Shown here: piece after piece, positions 48,885 to 57,176 of the stretch
Numbering within the stretch: the first letter of the stretch is position 1
Layout of the letters: each line of letters starts with the position of its first letter
From: Scheffersomyces stipitis CBS 6054
Taxonomy: Eukaryota; Ascomycota; Pichiomycetes; Serinales; Debaryomycetaceae
Reading direction: 5' to 3'
DNA: 64,000 nt
NCBI RefSeq assembly: GCF_000209165.1
Contig: NC_009043.1
Coordinates: forward strand, 1,240,001-1,304,000
Translations under genes and position numbers: made by a program
Notes under the pieces: model-generated
The model's input: the letters and a program-made list of their open reading frames with translations, nothing else
Database searches by the model: none
What the model was told of the DNA's origin: nothing

Positions 48885-49468
48885 TTCTGCGTATTTCTGT
48901 GTTATCTGAGTCCAAAAAGGGAATTAATGTGAGAATATTCAGTGACCGTAGAGGAATCGAGATGGGTCTCGATTTTTCAGCTCTTCTCATCTTCGCACTC
49001 CTAGGGTAAATAGCTGAGAATTAGTGCGAATACTTAAGAGGACTTAGTAAGAGAAGACTTAAGAAACGGTACTATTCAAAGTGAGTAGGAATACAGCAAT
49101 AGATAAACTTTAGGCTGAAATGAGAAAGGTTACTAACACGTTGATAACGGCTGATACTATGCTATTGGTAAGTTAATTGAGCTCATTTCTCTACCCCAAC
49201 CTCTTCTTTTCGCATCCACACTTTACTCTCCCATACTTAGTTTCACTGAATTTTTATGCCGGACCCCAAAGAAAAACATTTAATTATCAACATCATCATC
49301 TCTTTCATATCCACTTCCACAGCATCCATAGAAGTTCACAAACACTGAGAGCTCGGTTTTCTCTTGACAATCATAACTGGAACATTCTCATTATCGGCAA
49401 TCAAGTCACAAATCAACACAAACCGATCTTGCAAACACCTCAATATTCAAATTCATATAGCTCCATAA
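48885..49468. other. Divergent promoter between RRP42 and NUP53
   Basis: This 584-bp region serves both genes. It has a TACTAAC near 49131 and a GGTAAGT near 49167, but in the wrong order for one intron, so none is called. Confidence 0.5.
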
Positions 49469-50716
49469 ATGTCATCACTTTTCTCCCAGACTAACGCCAA
49501 TGGGACAGTTGCTACCCCACAGCCCACCTGGTTCCAGAACCACAAGAAACGAGTCATTCCCAACCATTTGGTTCCTAAAAAGAAGCCTGGGTTCCAAATT
49601 GCAGCTTCGGCGACTTCGAAAAGTAAAAAGGATTCAGAACTGGGAAAATCATCATCGTCTGGATCATCTTCTTCGGCCCTTTTCTCGTCATCTAACGACC
49701 AGTTCAATATACTTTCTTTCGGCAGCCAACTGAGGAAGTCTGGTACCGTATCTCTGGCCAATGGTATCGTCGATAGAAGAAGTAGCGTGGGTACTCTCTT
49801 CGACACTACGGCCAATGAACTCACTCGTTATGATGAAACCTTTAACGAAACTGTAGTTGATGATCTATACAATACCAGTCTTAGCTATGGCGAAGATATG
49901 CCTCCTACAAGATCCATCCACGACTTGAACAATGAAATCTTGATATCATTGAATAAACCAGTTCAACAAATTGACTCGTTCATCAATAAAGACCCTAAAA
50001 ATTTCAACAATGTCTTCAATCGTGATGGCGCTACCAATGAAGATATAGCTGACGGTGCCATCAGAAAAGTTTCAGTCGAAGAAAGACGAGCTTCCATCAA
50101 CCCTATGGTCCATAGTGAGTCAGCTATCTTGGTTTTTGGCTACCCTGAGTCGTTGTCTAACCAAGTAATTCAGCATTTCAAGGAGTTTGGTGATATCTTG
50201 GAAAAGTTCGAAGTCAATCAGAAAGTCAATTCCTTACTTAACAACAGTAGCCAAGTCAAGGGCAAGATTGTGCCCATATTCAGTGGCAATAACTGGGTAA
50301 AGATCACGTTTGACAACCCTGCTTCTGCCGTTGATGCCTTACAAGAAAATGGAGTAGTGTTCAATGGAGTTCTTTTGGGTGTCATTCCTTATAGCAAAAA
50401 CGCAATTGAAAAGCTCCAAAAACGTAAATTAACTGATAGCGAAGATATTGGAGGAGGTAACATTGACTTGTCTACTCTAAATGTCAACTTGAACGAAGAG
50501 AAAGACGACACCAAGAAGTCTAATACTGCTGCACCTAATGCTCAAGCAAACCCTACTACCTATACTACTAGATTAGACGTTAAGGATGGCTCGCAGTTCT
50601 TTTTGAAGGCGGACGGTGACCAACTTAAAAACAATAACAACAACAAGGCCAAAGACGAAAAGTTGGGGCTCTTGGGTAGTGTCACCAGGTATATCTTTGG
50701 ATTCCATGAATTGTGA
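49469..50716 (+). CDS. NUP53: Nup53/Nup59-type nucleoporin
   Basis: The 415-residue protein has the Nup35/53 RRM (MPPN) fold near 215-315: ESAILVFGYPESLSNQVIQH, then FKEFGDILEKFE and NWVKITFDNPASAVDALQEN. It ends with the family's C-terminal amphipathic membrane-binding helix, GLLGSVTRYIFGFHEL. The N-terminus is Ser-rich and disordered with few FG motifs. These proteins link the inner ring of the nuclear pore to the membrane, with Nup170 and Ndc1. S. cerevisiae has two paralogs (NUP53 and ASM4/NUP59); I see only one here and name it after the family. The first ATG is the start. Confidence 0.88.
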   Translation: MSSLFSQTNANGTVATPQPTWFQNHKKRVIPNHLVPKKKPGFQIAASATSKSKKDSELGKSSSSGSSSSALFSSSNDQFNILSFGSQLRKSGTVSLANGIVDRRSSVGTLFDTTANELTRYDETFNETVVDDLYNTSLSYGEDMPPTRSIHDLNNEILISLNKPVQQIDSFINKDPKNFNNVFNRDGATNEDIADGAIRKVSVEERRASINPMVHSESAILVFGYPESLSNQVIQHFKEFGDILEKFEVNQKVNSLLNNSSQVKGKIVPIFSGNNWVKITFDNPASAVDALQENGVVFNGVLLGVIPYSKNAIEKLQKRKLTDSEDIGGGNIDLSTLNVNLNEEKDDTKKSNTAAPNAQANPTTYTTRLDVKDGSQFFLKADGDQLKNNNNNKAKDEKLGLLGSVTRYIFGFHEL

Positions 50717-50919
50717 CTTCGCTTTTTATGAGAGGTGCTGATTAGTATTTATTTGTTAGCCACTTCCAATTGCCTTACTACATATCAATAACTTGATAAT
50801 ATCAATTATCTTGTGAACTATCATTTGTTGTTCGTTGTGAATTGTAAAATTAATTGCATTGTACTATAGAAGTTTTATTTAGATTCATAATAAACAAAAG
50901 TTCGATACTACTTAAAGAT

Positions 50920-52608
50920 TTATTTCCATTTAGGCTTGGGTGACTCGGAGGGTGGATGCCTTTTGGGAGACGGCGACCGGAAAGGTTGATATTGGTCAGT
51001 AAATCCTTGTCTAGTAGGCGACGGAGATCTGAACGGAGACTTGTTAAGATTGTTATTATTGATGCTTTTGTTGAAAGGCAATGGTTCAAATCCTAGGAAC
51101 TGTTTCGCAGGAGAAGGTCTACTAGGTGACCTGTTATTTATGCTTGGTCGTCTATTCAAGCTTGGTGATCTCACGGGACTGGGTGATCTCTGGAGTGAAG
51201 GAGTATGTCCTCCAGATCTGATGGGACTTGGAGACCTGTTGAAAAACGATGGTGACTGCAACCTGGGTGTATACGATATGGAAGAGTTTCTCTCTAGCTT
51301 TGGGATACTGAATCTACTACTTTCTACATTATGATGTCTAGATGTAAAGGGAGTAGAAGATGTATACCAATCACGATCGTGTTCATCTTCACCAACATCA
51401 TTGTCGTGCAGCCTGACAAATGAATAATGTTGATCTTCACCCATTGCGGATAATCTTCTGTTAAACTGGTTGTTGCGAGCCATCAAGTTTTCATTATCAT
51501 GACGGAGACGTGCAAGTATTTCTGTTGAATCTTTAAGCAACACGGAGTTCTGAATCTGTTCGCGAATGGAGTTGTCTCTTGCTTCGTCTTCGTCTGGTTG
51601 CACATATTCATTTATTTGTCTACCCTTCACGTCATGAGTAACAAATAAGCGCAGCTTATTGAATAGGTACGGGTTTATATCTACTAGCACCTCAGACTCG
51701 TATGGGCCCTGTGTGGCATCTATCATGAGATCCTTCTTCAAGATGTTGGTCTTCGGCTTCACAAACTTGTTGTTGTACTCCTGAAACATCTCCTGGTAGA
51801 GGATCTGTTTATCGTTGATTAAATCTAGGAATCTGGAAATTACGAAATAAAATGTAGCCGAGATTGATGCTATCGATCCAATGCCAAAAAGCATCGAAGA
51901 CGTGGAAGCAATCGAAGTCAAGTTGTGGATAAGAAGCAAGTTCACGGGGTTTAATGTCATAAATACATACAAGGAGAACTTTGATGGATCCCAAACATTC
52001 AACTGCCAGATCTCATCTTCGTTTATGTTTTCTTCGTCATCATCCTCTTCTTCAATATGAGTAGTGTCCTCTGATACTTGAAAAAAGTGCTCAGATATGT
52101 ATTCTAGCACTTTCATCAAGACAGATATTGATTGTAGTGAAGACTTGAGGACAGATGAGGAAGCCGGCTTCCTTTTACAATACAACAATCCGTATGATCT
52201 TCTTGCTGAGAAGATCTGGAAAGTGTTTACAAGGGAAATGACTATTATGGCTGTGGAAACAGTGTTCAAGAACCATACAAATGAGGTGGTGATGTGTTTT
52301 TCCTCAGACGCAATAAGACTACGTCTATTTCCTGAAAGCATTGAACTCTTCAAACGTTCATATTTATAGTAGTCAGAGCTGAACAAGGCATTATTGGACT
52401 TAGAGTTGATGGAATTGTAGTAGTTTAATACTGCCTGTATCACAAAGGAAGTCATCGTTAGCAAGACCCCCAAGGGCATGGCTATCGTCCAGATGTATTC
52501 ATCCCATTCTATGGAAAGGGCAACCTCGTTGATATAGAGATAGAAGTCGAAGGGATACGACTTGATCTTGGAGAAAATCGATTGTCTGCGGATGAGTTTC
52601 TTAGCCAT
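50920..52608 (-). CDS. NUR1: Nuclear rim protein 1
   Basis: The 562-residue protein fits the Nur1 family: an N-terminal membrane part with hydrophobic segments (about 38-65, 110-132, 215-235, 240-265) and the conserved KPKTNILKKDLMIDATQGPY block near 290-310. Nur1 with Heh1/Src1 (CLIP complex) tethers rDNA and silent chromatin to the inner nuclear membrane. The C-terminal 130 residues are a disordered Ser-Pro-rich tail (RSPSPIR, RSPSPVRSPS, RSPSPTR, RSPSPKR), many matching the S/T-P-x-K/R Cdk consensus. Yeast Nur1 is a known Cdk/Cdc14 substrate. It starts at the first ATG. It is divergent from the coiled-coil gene, sharing a 526-bp promoter. Confidence 0.9.
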   Translation of the reverse strand: MAKKLIRRQSIFSKIKSYPFDFYLYINEVALSIEWDEYIWTIAMPLGVLLTMTSFVIQAVLNYYNSINSKSNNALFSSDYYKYERLKSSMLSGNRRSLIASEEKHITTSFVWFLNTVSTAIIVISLVNTFQIFSARRSYGLLYCKRKPASSSVLKSSLQSISVLMKVLEYISEHFFQVSEDTTHIEEEDDDEENINEDEIWQLNVWDPSKFSLYVFMTLNPVNLLLIHNLTSIASTSSMLFGIGSIASISATFYFVISRFLDLINDKQILYQEMFQEYNNKFVKPKTNILKKDLMIDATQGPYESEVLVDINPYLFNKLRLFVTHDVKGRQINEYVQPDEDEARDNSIREQIQNSVLLKDSTEILARLRHDNENLMARNNQFNRRLSAMGEDQHYSFVRLHDNDVGEDEHDRDWYTSSTPFTSRHHNVESSRFSIPKLERNSSISYTPRLQSPSFFNRSPSPIRSGGHTPSLQRSPSPVRSPSLNRRPSINNRSPSRPSPAKQFLGFEPLPFNKSINNNNLNKSPFRSPSPTRQGFTDQYQPFRSPSPKRHPPSESPKPKWK

Positions 52609-53134
52609 TGTATGTTGAATAGAGTATGGTAGACTTAATAGTTAAGTTTAATTAATAAGGAACAATATACAAGCACAAAGTATCAGGTCTATGATAGGTA
52701 TGGATGGAAGGAAATGACTTTAGTCAATATGAGAATTAGCAATTCCTATGGTGGACAATTTAGTATCAAATATTCTCTTCGAGTACTAATTAGATCGAAT
52801 CGTATACAAATTTAACAGTAAAATAGTATACAGATAAGTTTTTATAACTTGAAAAGAGATGTGCTTTCTCGGTGGCTGCTCTGTTCAATAAACAGCTCTT
52901 ATCGGTCTAACCACTTTGTCTATTTATCTTCGTACTTCTGATTTCTCTTTTTCTTTTGTTCTTTTTAATTTTTTTAATTAATCCTCTCTTTTATTCGCAG
53001 ATTTTGTTTGTTTACGCGTTAAAGTAAACACAGAAAATATTGACTGCGAATATCAAATCTTTAAATTATTCAAATTATTCAAATGACAATTTCCAACTTT
53101 ACAATTTCAATACAAGCAATTTTATAAGGAGAAG
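52609..53134. promoter_or_regulatory. Divergent promoter of NUR1 and the coiled-coil gene
   Basis: This 526-bp AT-rich intergenic region carries the MCB/forkhead cluster at 53009-53030, listed separately. No coding-like frame. Confidence 0.55.
53009..53030 (+). promoter_or_regulatory. MCB flanked by inverted forkhead sites
   Basis: Within 22 bases lie TGTTTAC (53009-53015), an overlapping MluI cell-cycle box ACGCGT (53014-53019) and GTAAACA (53024-53030, the reverse complement of the first). The site is 105-126 bp upstream of the coiled-coil ATG. MBF binds ACGCGT at G1/S; Fkh factors bind GTAAACA. Confidence 0.6.
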
Positions 53135-54373
53135 ATGGATGACCACACTATAAATGCTCTTCAGAGTAAGAATTCTGAGTTGTACCGTCGGCTAAGGCTG
53201 CTCTTGAACGAAACGAGCGACGGAGATCCAGACATAGATATTGTCAAACAGACTCTAAACGATGCTGATCCTCACATCAGAAGAAAACAAGCCGAATTAA
53301 CCATAAAACCAGGCGGTAATTCTACTATTCCATCTAAAGGATCAAGGGAAGAAAATAAAGAAAACTGGCGTCTGAAACATTTCAGCCAACTTAAAGAAAC
53401 TGTAGAAGAAATCAAAAAGGCAGAATACGATTTGCCAAAGAGAGAAAGGATAGTAAATATGAAGTCCAAACCTTTAAATGGAAATCCAGAGCACAAAAGA
53501 AATGAGGAATTATACCAGAGAGACGTGAAAGACCCATTGGAGCCTTCTAGAATCAGCAACGACTCTGGCTCTGCTTACAGAGAGAAGAGTCTTTACGCAA
53601 AAATCGATCAACAGAATAAATTGCTCGCTAGTCTAAGACAGCAAGTACAAACCAAAGATATAGAGAGACAAGAATTGGTGGAGGAGTTCCAAATTCAGCA
53701 GGCAAACATTATGAAAGAATACAAGGTCAACGAAGCCAATATACGGAGAGACCACGAAGCACAGCTCCAGCGACAAGTGCAACAAAGCAATTCTACTCTA
53801 AATTCTAGGATAGCTTTATTAGAGTCCAAGTTAGATACTCTGACCAAAAACGAAGAACAATTACAGAAGGCTATCAATAAAATGTCGGCAAAGTTAGTTT
53901 CATATAGAAGGGATATCCATGACTTACATGAAAAAAATGATTCTCTTGTATCTATAAACCTGTTTCTCACCAATCAAGTTCGTCAATTAGAAAACAATGA
54001 ACAAAGAAGAAAAGAAGAAGGGAAGAGGTTGGTGGATCAAAAAAGATTAGAACAACAAATGGGAAATGGTGAAGACACCAAAAAAGAAGTACATATTCAA
54101 TTGGAACCTACATTCACCGATCCATTAGACGACGATACAAACCAGTTGGTTTCTGGCTATGCTGTAGACACTACAACAGACTACTTGATTCACGGAGGTT
54201 GCTTCCAAGAGCCAAATCATTACAAAAGGTCTCCTAAAAGTTTGAGGAGCTATCTTCTAGCAGTATTGTTCATCTCCAGATTGCAGAGACAGGTAAAACA
54301 CAGACAGAGTATCACCAAAAACATTAACGATCTATGCCATGATGACAAGATCGACCTTAAGTTATACACTTAG
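53135..54373 (+). CDS. Coiled-coil protein, probably cell-cycle regulated (spindle-pole candidate)
   Basis: I do not recognise this 412-residue protein by sequence. It has a long predicted coiled coil (about 148-305, heptad-rich, e.g. YAKIDQQNKLLASLRQQVQT and SRIALLESKLDTL), a disordered N-terminal third and a conserved-looking basic C-terminus (SLRSYLLAVLFISRLQRQVK). A KEN box (75-77, in EENKENW) is a classical APC/C degron. The promoter has an MCB and two forkhead sites. Together these suggest a protein made in G1/S and destroyed late in mitosis, such as a spindle-pole-body component of the Spc42 or Bbp1 kind. That role is inference. The start is the first ATG. Confidence 0.7.
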   Translation: MDDHTINALQSKNSELYRRLRLLLNETSDGDPDIDIVKQTLNDADPHIRRKQAELTIKPGGNSTIPSKGSREENKENWRLKHFSQLKETVEEIKKAEYDLPKRERIVNMKSKPLNGNPEHKRNEELYQRDVKDPLEPSRISNDSGSAYREKSLYAKIDQQNKLLASLRQQVQTKDIERQELVEEFQIQQANIMKEYKVNEANIRRDHEAQLQRQVQQSNSTLNSRIALLESKLDTLTKNEEQLQKAINKMSAKLVSYRRDIHDLHEKNDSLVSINLFLTNQVRQLENNEQRRKEEGKRLVDQKRLEQQMGNGEDTKKEVHIQLEPTFTDPLDDDTNQLVSGYAVDTTTDYLIHGGCFQEPNHYKRSPKSLRSYLLAVLFISRLQRQVKHRQSITKNINDLCHDDKIDLKLYT

Positions 54374-54481
54374 ACTAATGACTAATGAACGTTCAATCAG
54401 TAACTTTTATATGATTAAAATAATGACTACGATTATAAATGTATTTATCTTGATATTCGATGAATCGTAATTGTACTGTCG

Positions 54482-55885
54482 TTAAGCTTCGTTGTCAAGT
54501 CTGTAGAAATGGTCTCTGCATGTGTTTGTCAAGTCAAATGGCAAGCCATACACTGGATTGATTGGACCTGTGAATGAGTTCGAGTCTATGGTTTTATACA
54601 TAAACTTGAATGCCAAAGGTATGGAGTCTTCCTTTTCGTCGTCATCATCGATAGTGAACAAGGTTTCACAGAGACTCAACCCACAAAGGGTATAGTTTGT
54701 GTGGTAGAAATCCACCAGCTTGCCTGGTTTATCTCTGAATCCACCGCCTTCAGCTTGGGCACACCGGAGAATGTAGTGGCCCAATGCTTCACGTGAAAAG
54801 AGTTCTCCTTCTCCAGTAACGGACTCAAGCATTGGATACAACGCTCCGATCCAGAAACTGTAGCAGGCATCTACCAACTTATTAGTTCTTCCACTGAGTC
54901 CTCCCTCTACACCATATTGTCTCAGAACCGCCCATTTGATCAAAGCGTCCAAATGTACAGAACTCTTTTCCTGGAATTGCGATTTCTTGTTATACAAAAT
55001 GAAAAAGCTTGCAAGAGCACAGAACGAATAGCCACCATGGGCTTCCGTATATGGGACTCCTGCGAAACCTCCTTCATATGTTTGGCAAGAAAGCAACCAT
55101 TCTGCTGTCTTTTCTACAAGTTCGTCAGTCACAATGTTGAGAATCGCTGCTACAGATAAAACACAATAGGTAGATCTTGTATCGCTCTCACCTCCTACGT
55201 GCATTGCAAAAGAGCCGTTGGGCAATTTCAAGCTTATGAACCATTTGTAGAGATTGTGCCTGATTTTGTCCAAAAGCTCGTAGTTTTCAGTCAAAATCAA
55301 CGATAACACCCCAGCATAGGTTGAGGCAGCATGGCCCATCTGATTGGCTCCTCCAGCTATTCCTCCCAAACCTTCAGAACGGATGCATCTGGAAATTTTG
55401 TCGTTTATAAGGTCAACTATTTGTGCCGTTAAGGGCTCTTCCAGTATGAGCAGTTGCGGATTCGCAAGCCAGTACATCATCCATGGATGGTTGGCATCCA
55501 ACAGGTTGTAGTAATGGGGTAATTGGCTCTGGAGTGATTTTCTTACATATGCCAAGTGCAACTTGTCCAGAAACTGAAGCTGCGGATGTTCCTTGTAACA
55601 TTCCAAAATCAACATCTCTGTATCCTCCTGGTCGTCTACAGTTTTGGATATGTAGTCGTCTTTTATGGGAGAATCCTGGGGATTGAACGAAAACTCGGGG
55701 TTTGCTATTTTGTGAATCATACTGGATTTCAAATGCGATGAATAAATGTCCTCAAAATCGTCTTCACTATCAAGTTTGTTGATTTCGCGGTCGCTATCGT
55801 TATCGTGAGAAATATTGACCTCGACGCCTCTTTTCCTACCAAGAAGTTTCATGATATAAGCTACTTTTTCCTTGTCTTTGGCCAT
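54482..55885 (-). CDS. RAM1: Protein farnesyltransferase beta subunit
   Basis: The 467-residue protein has the alpha-alpha barrel of prenyltransferase beta subunits with repeated internal motifs such as GGIAGGANQMGHAASTYAGV, EGGFAGVPYTEAHGGYSFCA and EGGGFRDKPGKLVDFYHTNY. The catalytic zinc ligands appear as Asp and Cys in VDACYSFW and His in DFYHTNYTL. With Ram2 it transfers farnesyl from farnesyl-PP to CaaX cysteines on Ras and a-factor. The N-terminal 100 residues are acidic and variable. The first ATG is the start. Farnesyl-PP derives from the mevalonate pathway that ERG13, about 12 kb away, initiates. Confidence 0.95.
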   Translation of the reverse strand: MAKDKEKVAYIMKLLGRKRGVEVNISHDNDSDREINKLDSEDDFEDIYSSHLKSSMIHKIANPEFSFNPQDSPIKDDYISKTVDDQEDTEMLILECYKEHPQLQFLDKLHLAYVRKSLQSQLPHYYNLLDANHPWMMYWLANPQLLILEEPLTAQIVDLINDKISRCIRSEGLGGIAGGANQMGHAASTYAGVLSLILTENYELLDKIRHNLYKWFISLKLPNGSFAMHVGGESDTRSTYCVLSVAAILNIVTDELVEKTAEWLLSCQTYEGGFAGVPYTEAHGGYSFCALASFFILYNKKSQFQEKSSVHLDALIKWAVLRQYGVEGGLSGRTNKLVDACYSFWIGALYPMLESVTGEGELFSREALGHYILRCAQAEGGGFRDKPGKLVDFYHTNYTLCGLSLCETLFTIDDDDEKEDSIPLAFKFMYKTIDSNSFTGPINPVYGLPFDLTNTCRDHFYRLDNEA

Positions 55886-56449
55886 AATTATGTGAGATGA
55901 GGCGAAAATTATGTGCTTCGCGAATTCTTCAATTGTTATTTCTTTTTGGTATTTTTGCTTCTTTCTTGGATCTATACAATCATGAGACGGTGGTTATCTA
56001 GCAGTCCCACTCTTTTCTACTTCCAATAGTGTCAATTCCTGTGGTGTTTGCAAAATAAATATGTTTCGACTTACTTGCCTTTTCCAGCTGTGACAAGGAG
56101 TGAATCATTCGATGCAAGAATCTGGGGATCAGTCATGTGATGCACTAATTTTGTGAACCACCAGAAGGACCAAGGGCGTACAAAGAAGGCACTATAAGAG
56201 TAAGTAAGTACATTTCTGAAAGGATAGTAGCAACTGTATACGAAGCTGAAGATGTGTATTACATTGACTCAACTGTTTACGAACTCCTTTCCTTCATAGC
56301 TTCAGCCAAACATCTCATAAATATTTAGCACAAAAAACGCATTTTGCACCCAAAAGAAAGTGGAAGTCTCTAAACTAAAAAAGCAGAGTCATACTTCCTA
56401 AATTAAGAAATTTCTTAACGAAAATCACCAATATATAACTCTTGGAATC

Positions 56450-56456
56450 AAAAAAA
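56450..56456 (-). terminator. RNA polymerase III terminator
   Basis: A run of seven A on the plus strand (seven T on the tRNA strand) begins 3 bases after the tRNA-Phe 3' end. Confidence 0.85.
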
Positions 56457-56459
56457 GTA

Positions 56460-56511
56460 TGCGATTTCTGTGGATCGAACACAGGACCTTCAGATTAACT
56501 GTGACTGAATC

Positions 56512-56542
<31 letters not shown>

Positions 56543-56549
56543 AAACCGC
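56460..56549 (-). tRNA. tRNA-Phe(GAA) with 17-nt intron
   Basis: The reverse strand reads GCGGUUUUAGCUCAGUUGGG onward. The acceptor stem GCGGUUU/AAAUCGC pairs (one G-U), the D-stem is GCUC/GAGC, the anticodon loop is CUGAAGA with anticodon GAA, and the T-arm is CUGUGUUCGAUCCACAG. The sequence is almost the yeast tRNA-Phe. An intron of 17 bases sits one base 3' of the anticodon, the standard place. Total 90 bases; discriminator A. Confidence 0.95.
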
Positions 56550-56554
56550 AAACA

Positions 56555-56627
56555 AACCCACGGCGGGAGTCGAACCCGCAATCTTTTGATTAGAAGTCAA
56601 ACGCGTTAACCATTACGCTACGCAGGC
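56555..56627 (-). tRNA. tRNA-Arg(UCU)
   Basis: The reverse strand from 56627 folds as acceptor GCCUGCG with CGUGGGU (three G-U pairs), D-arm GCGU/CGC, anticodon stem UUUGA/UCAAA with loop CUUCUAA (anticodon UCU), and T-arm GCGGGUUCGACUCCCGC. It resembles yeast tRNA-Arg(UCU), is intronless and 73 bases long. Its 3' end is 5 bases from the 5' end of tRNA-Phe, with no T-run between. Confidence 0.93.
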
Positions 56628-56680
56628 GCCTTGTTGTTTTTTGAGAGACTCACAATTAACATGATGTGTATAAATCACGT

Positions 56681-56700
56681 TTTTGATCACGTGATCAAAA
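56681..56700. promoter_or_regulatory. Perfect 20-bp palindrome centred on CACGTG
   Basis: TTTTGATCACGTGATCAAAA is perfectly self-complementary and lies 54 bases upstream of the tRNA-Arg 5' end. The core is a bHLH (Cbf1-type) site. Confidence 0.7.
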
Positions 56701-57176
56701 TATTTCTTAAATAGAATTTTTATTAAATAGCTACTAGTCCAGGTAATTTTCAGATCAATGATGAACTGGATGATAGTGGAAAGATTCTATACTATATAAG
56801 TATGTTGTAATTTCAAAGAAATAACAGAAACATGCTCCATTTCTGTACATTTTTATTGCAATATTGTCAATCTTTTTGAAAAATTTAGTGAAGAAGTTGC
56901 GAATTGTCCATGATATTGCACTAGTAATATTTACAGAATAAACAAATTACGCCAGATTCAACTTGTAATATGTTATATATCTGGTGAAATTAACTCTCAA
57001 TTCTAAACGTAATCTTATTTTACTTCAAAATCAACCATAAACTTTGACTATCTTCAATGATTAATTAACTCCATTTCATCACGTGATACACCTGGGGAAT
57101 TGTATAATCAAATTTAACAATCCAGTAACTGCTTTAAGCTACTCTTTTCTTTGCTAAAATTGTGAAAGTCACCAAA

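Larger units (their letters stand above)
55886..57176. other. Intergenic region with tandem tRNA genes
   Basis: Between the divergent RAM1 and UBX3-type genes. Apart from the two tRNAs, their terminator, the 20-bp palindrome (56681-56700) and a TCACGTGA at 57079-57086, I see only AT-rich DNA. Confidence 0.6.

Noticed and set aside
49131..49174. TACTAAC and GGTAAGT near NUP53 as intron signals
   Set aside because: The branch-point-like motif precedes the donor-like motif, and NUP53 is complete from its ATG.
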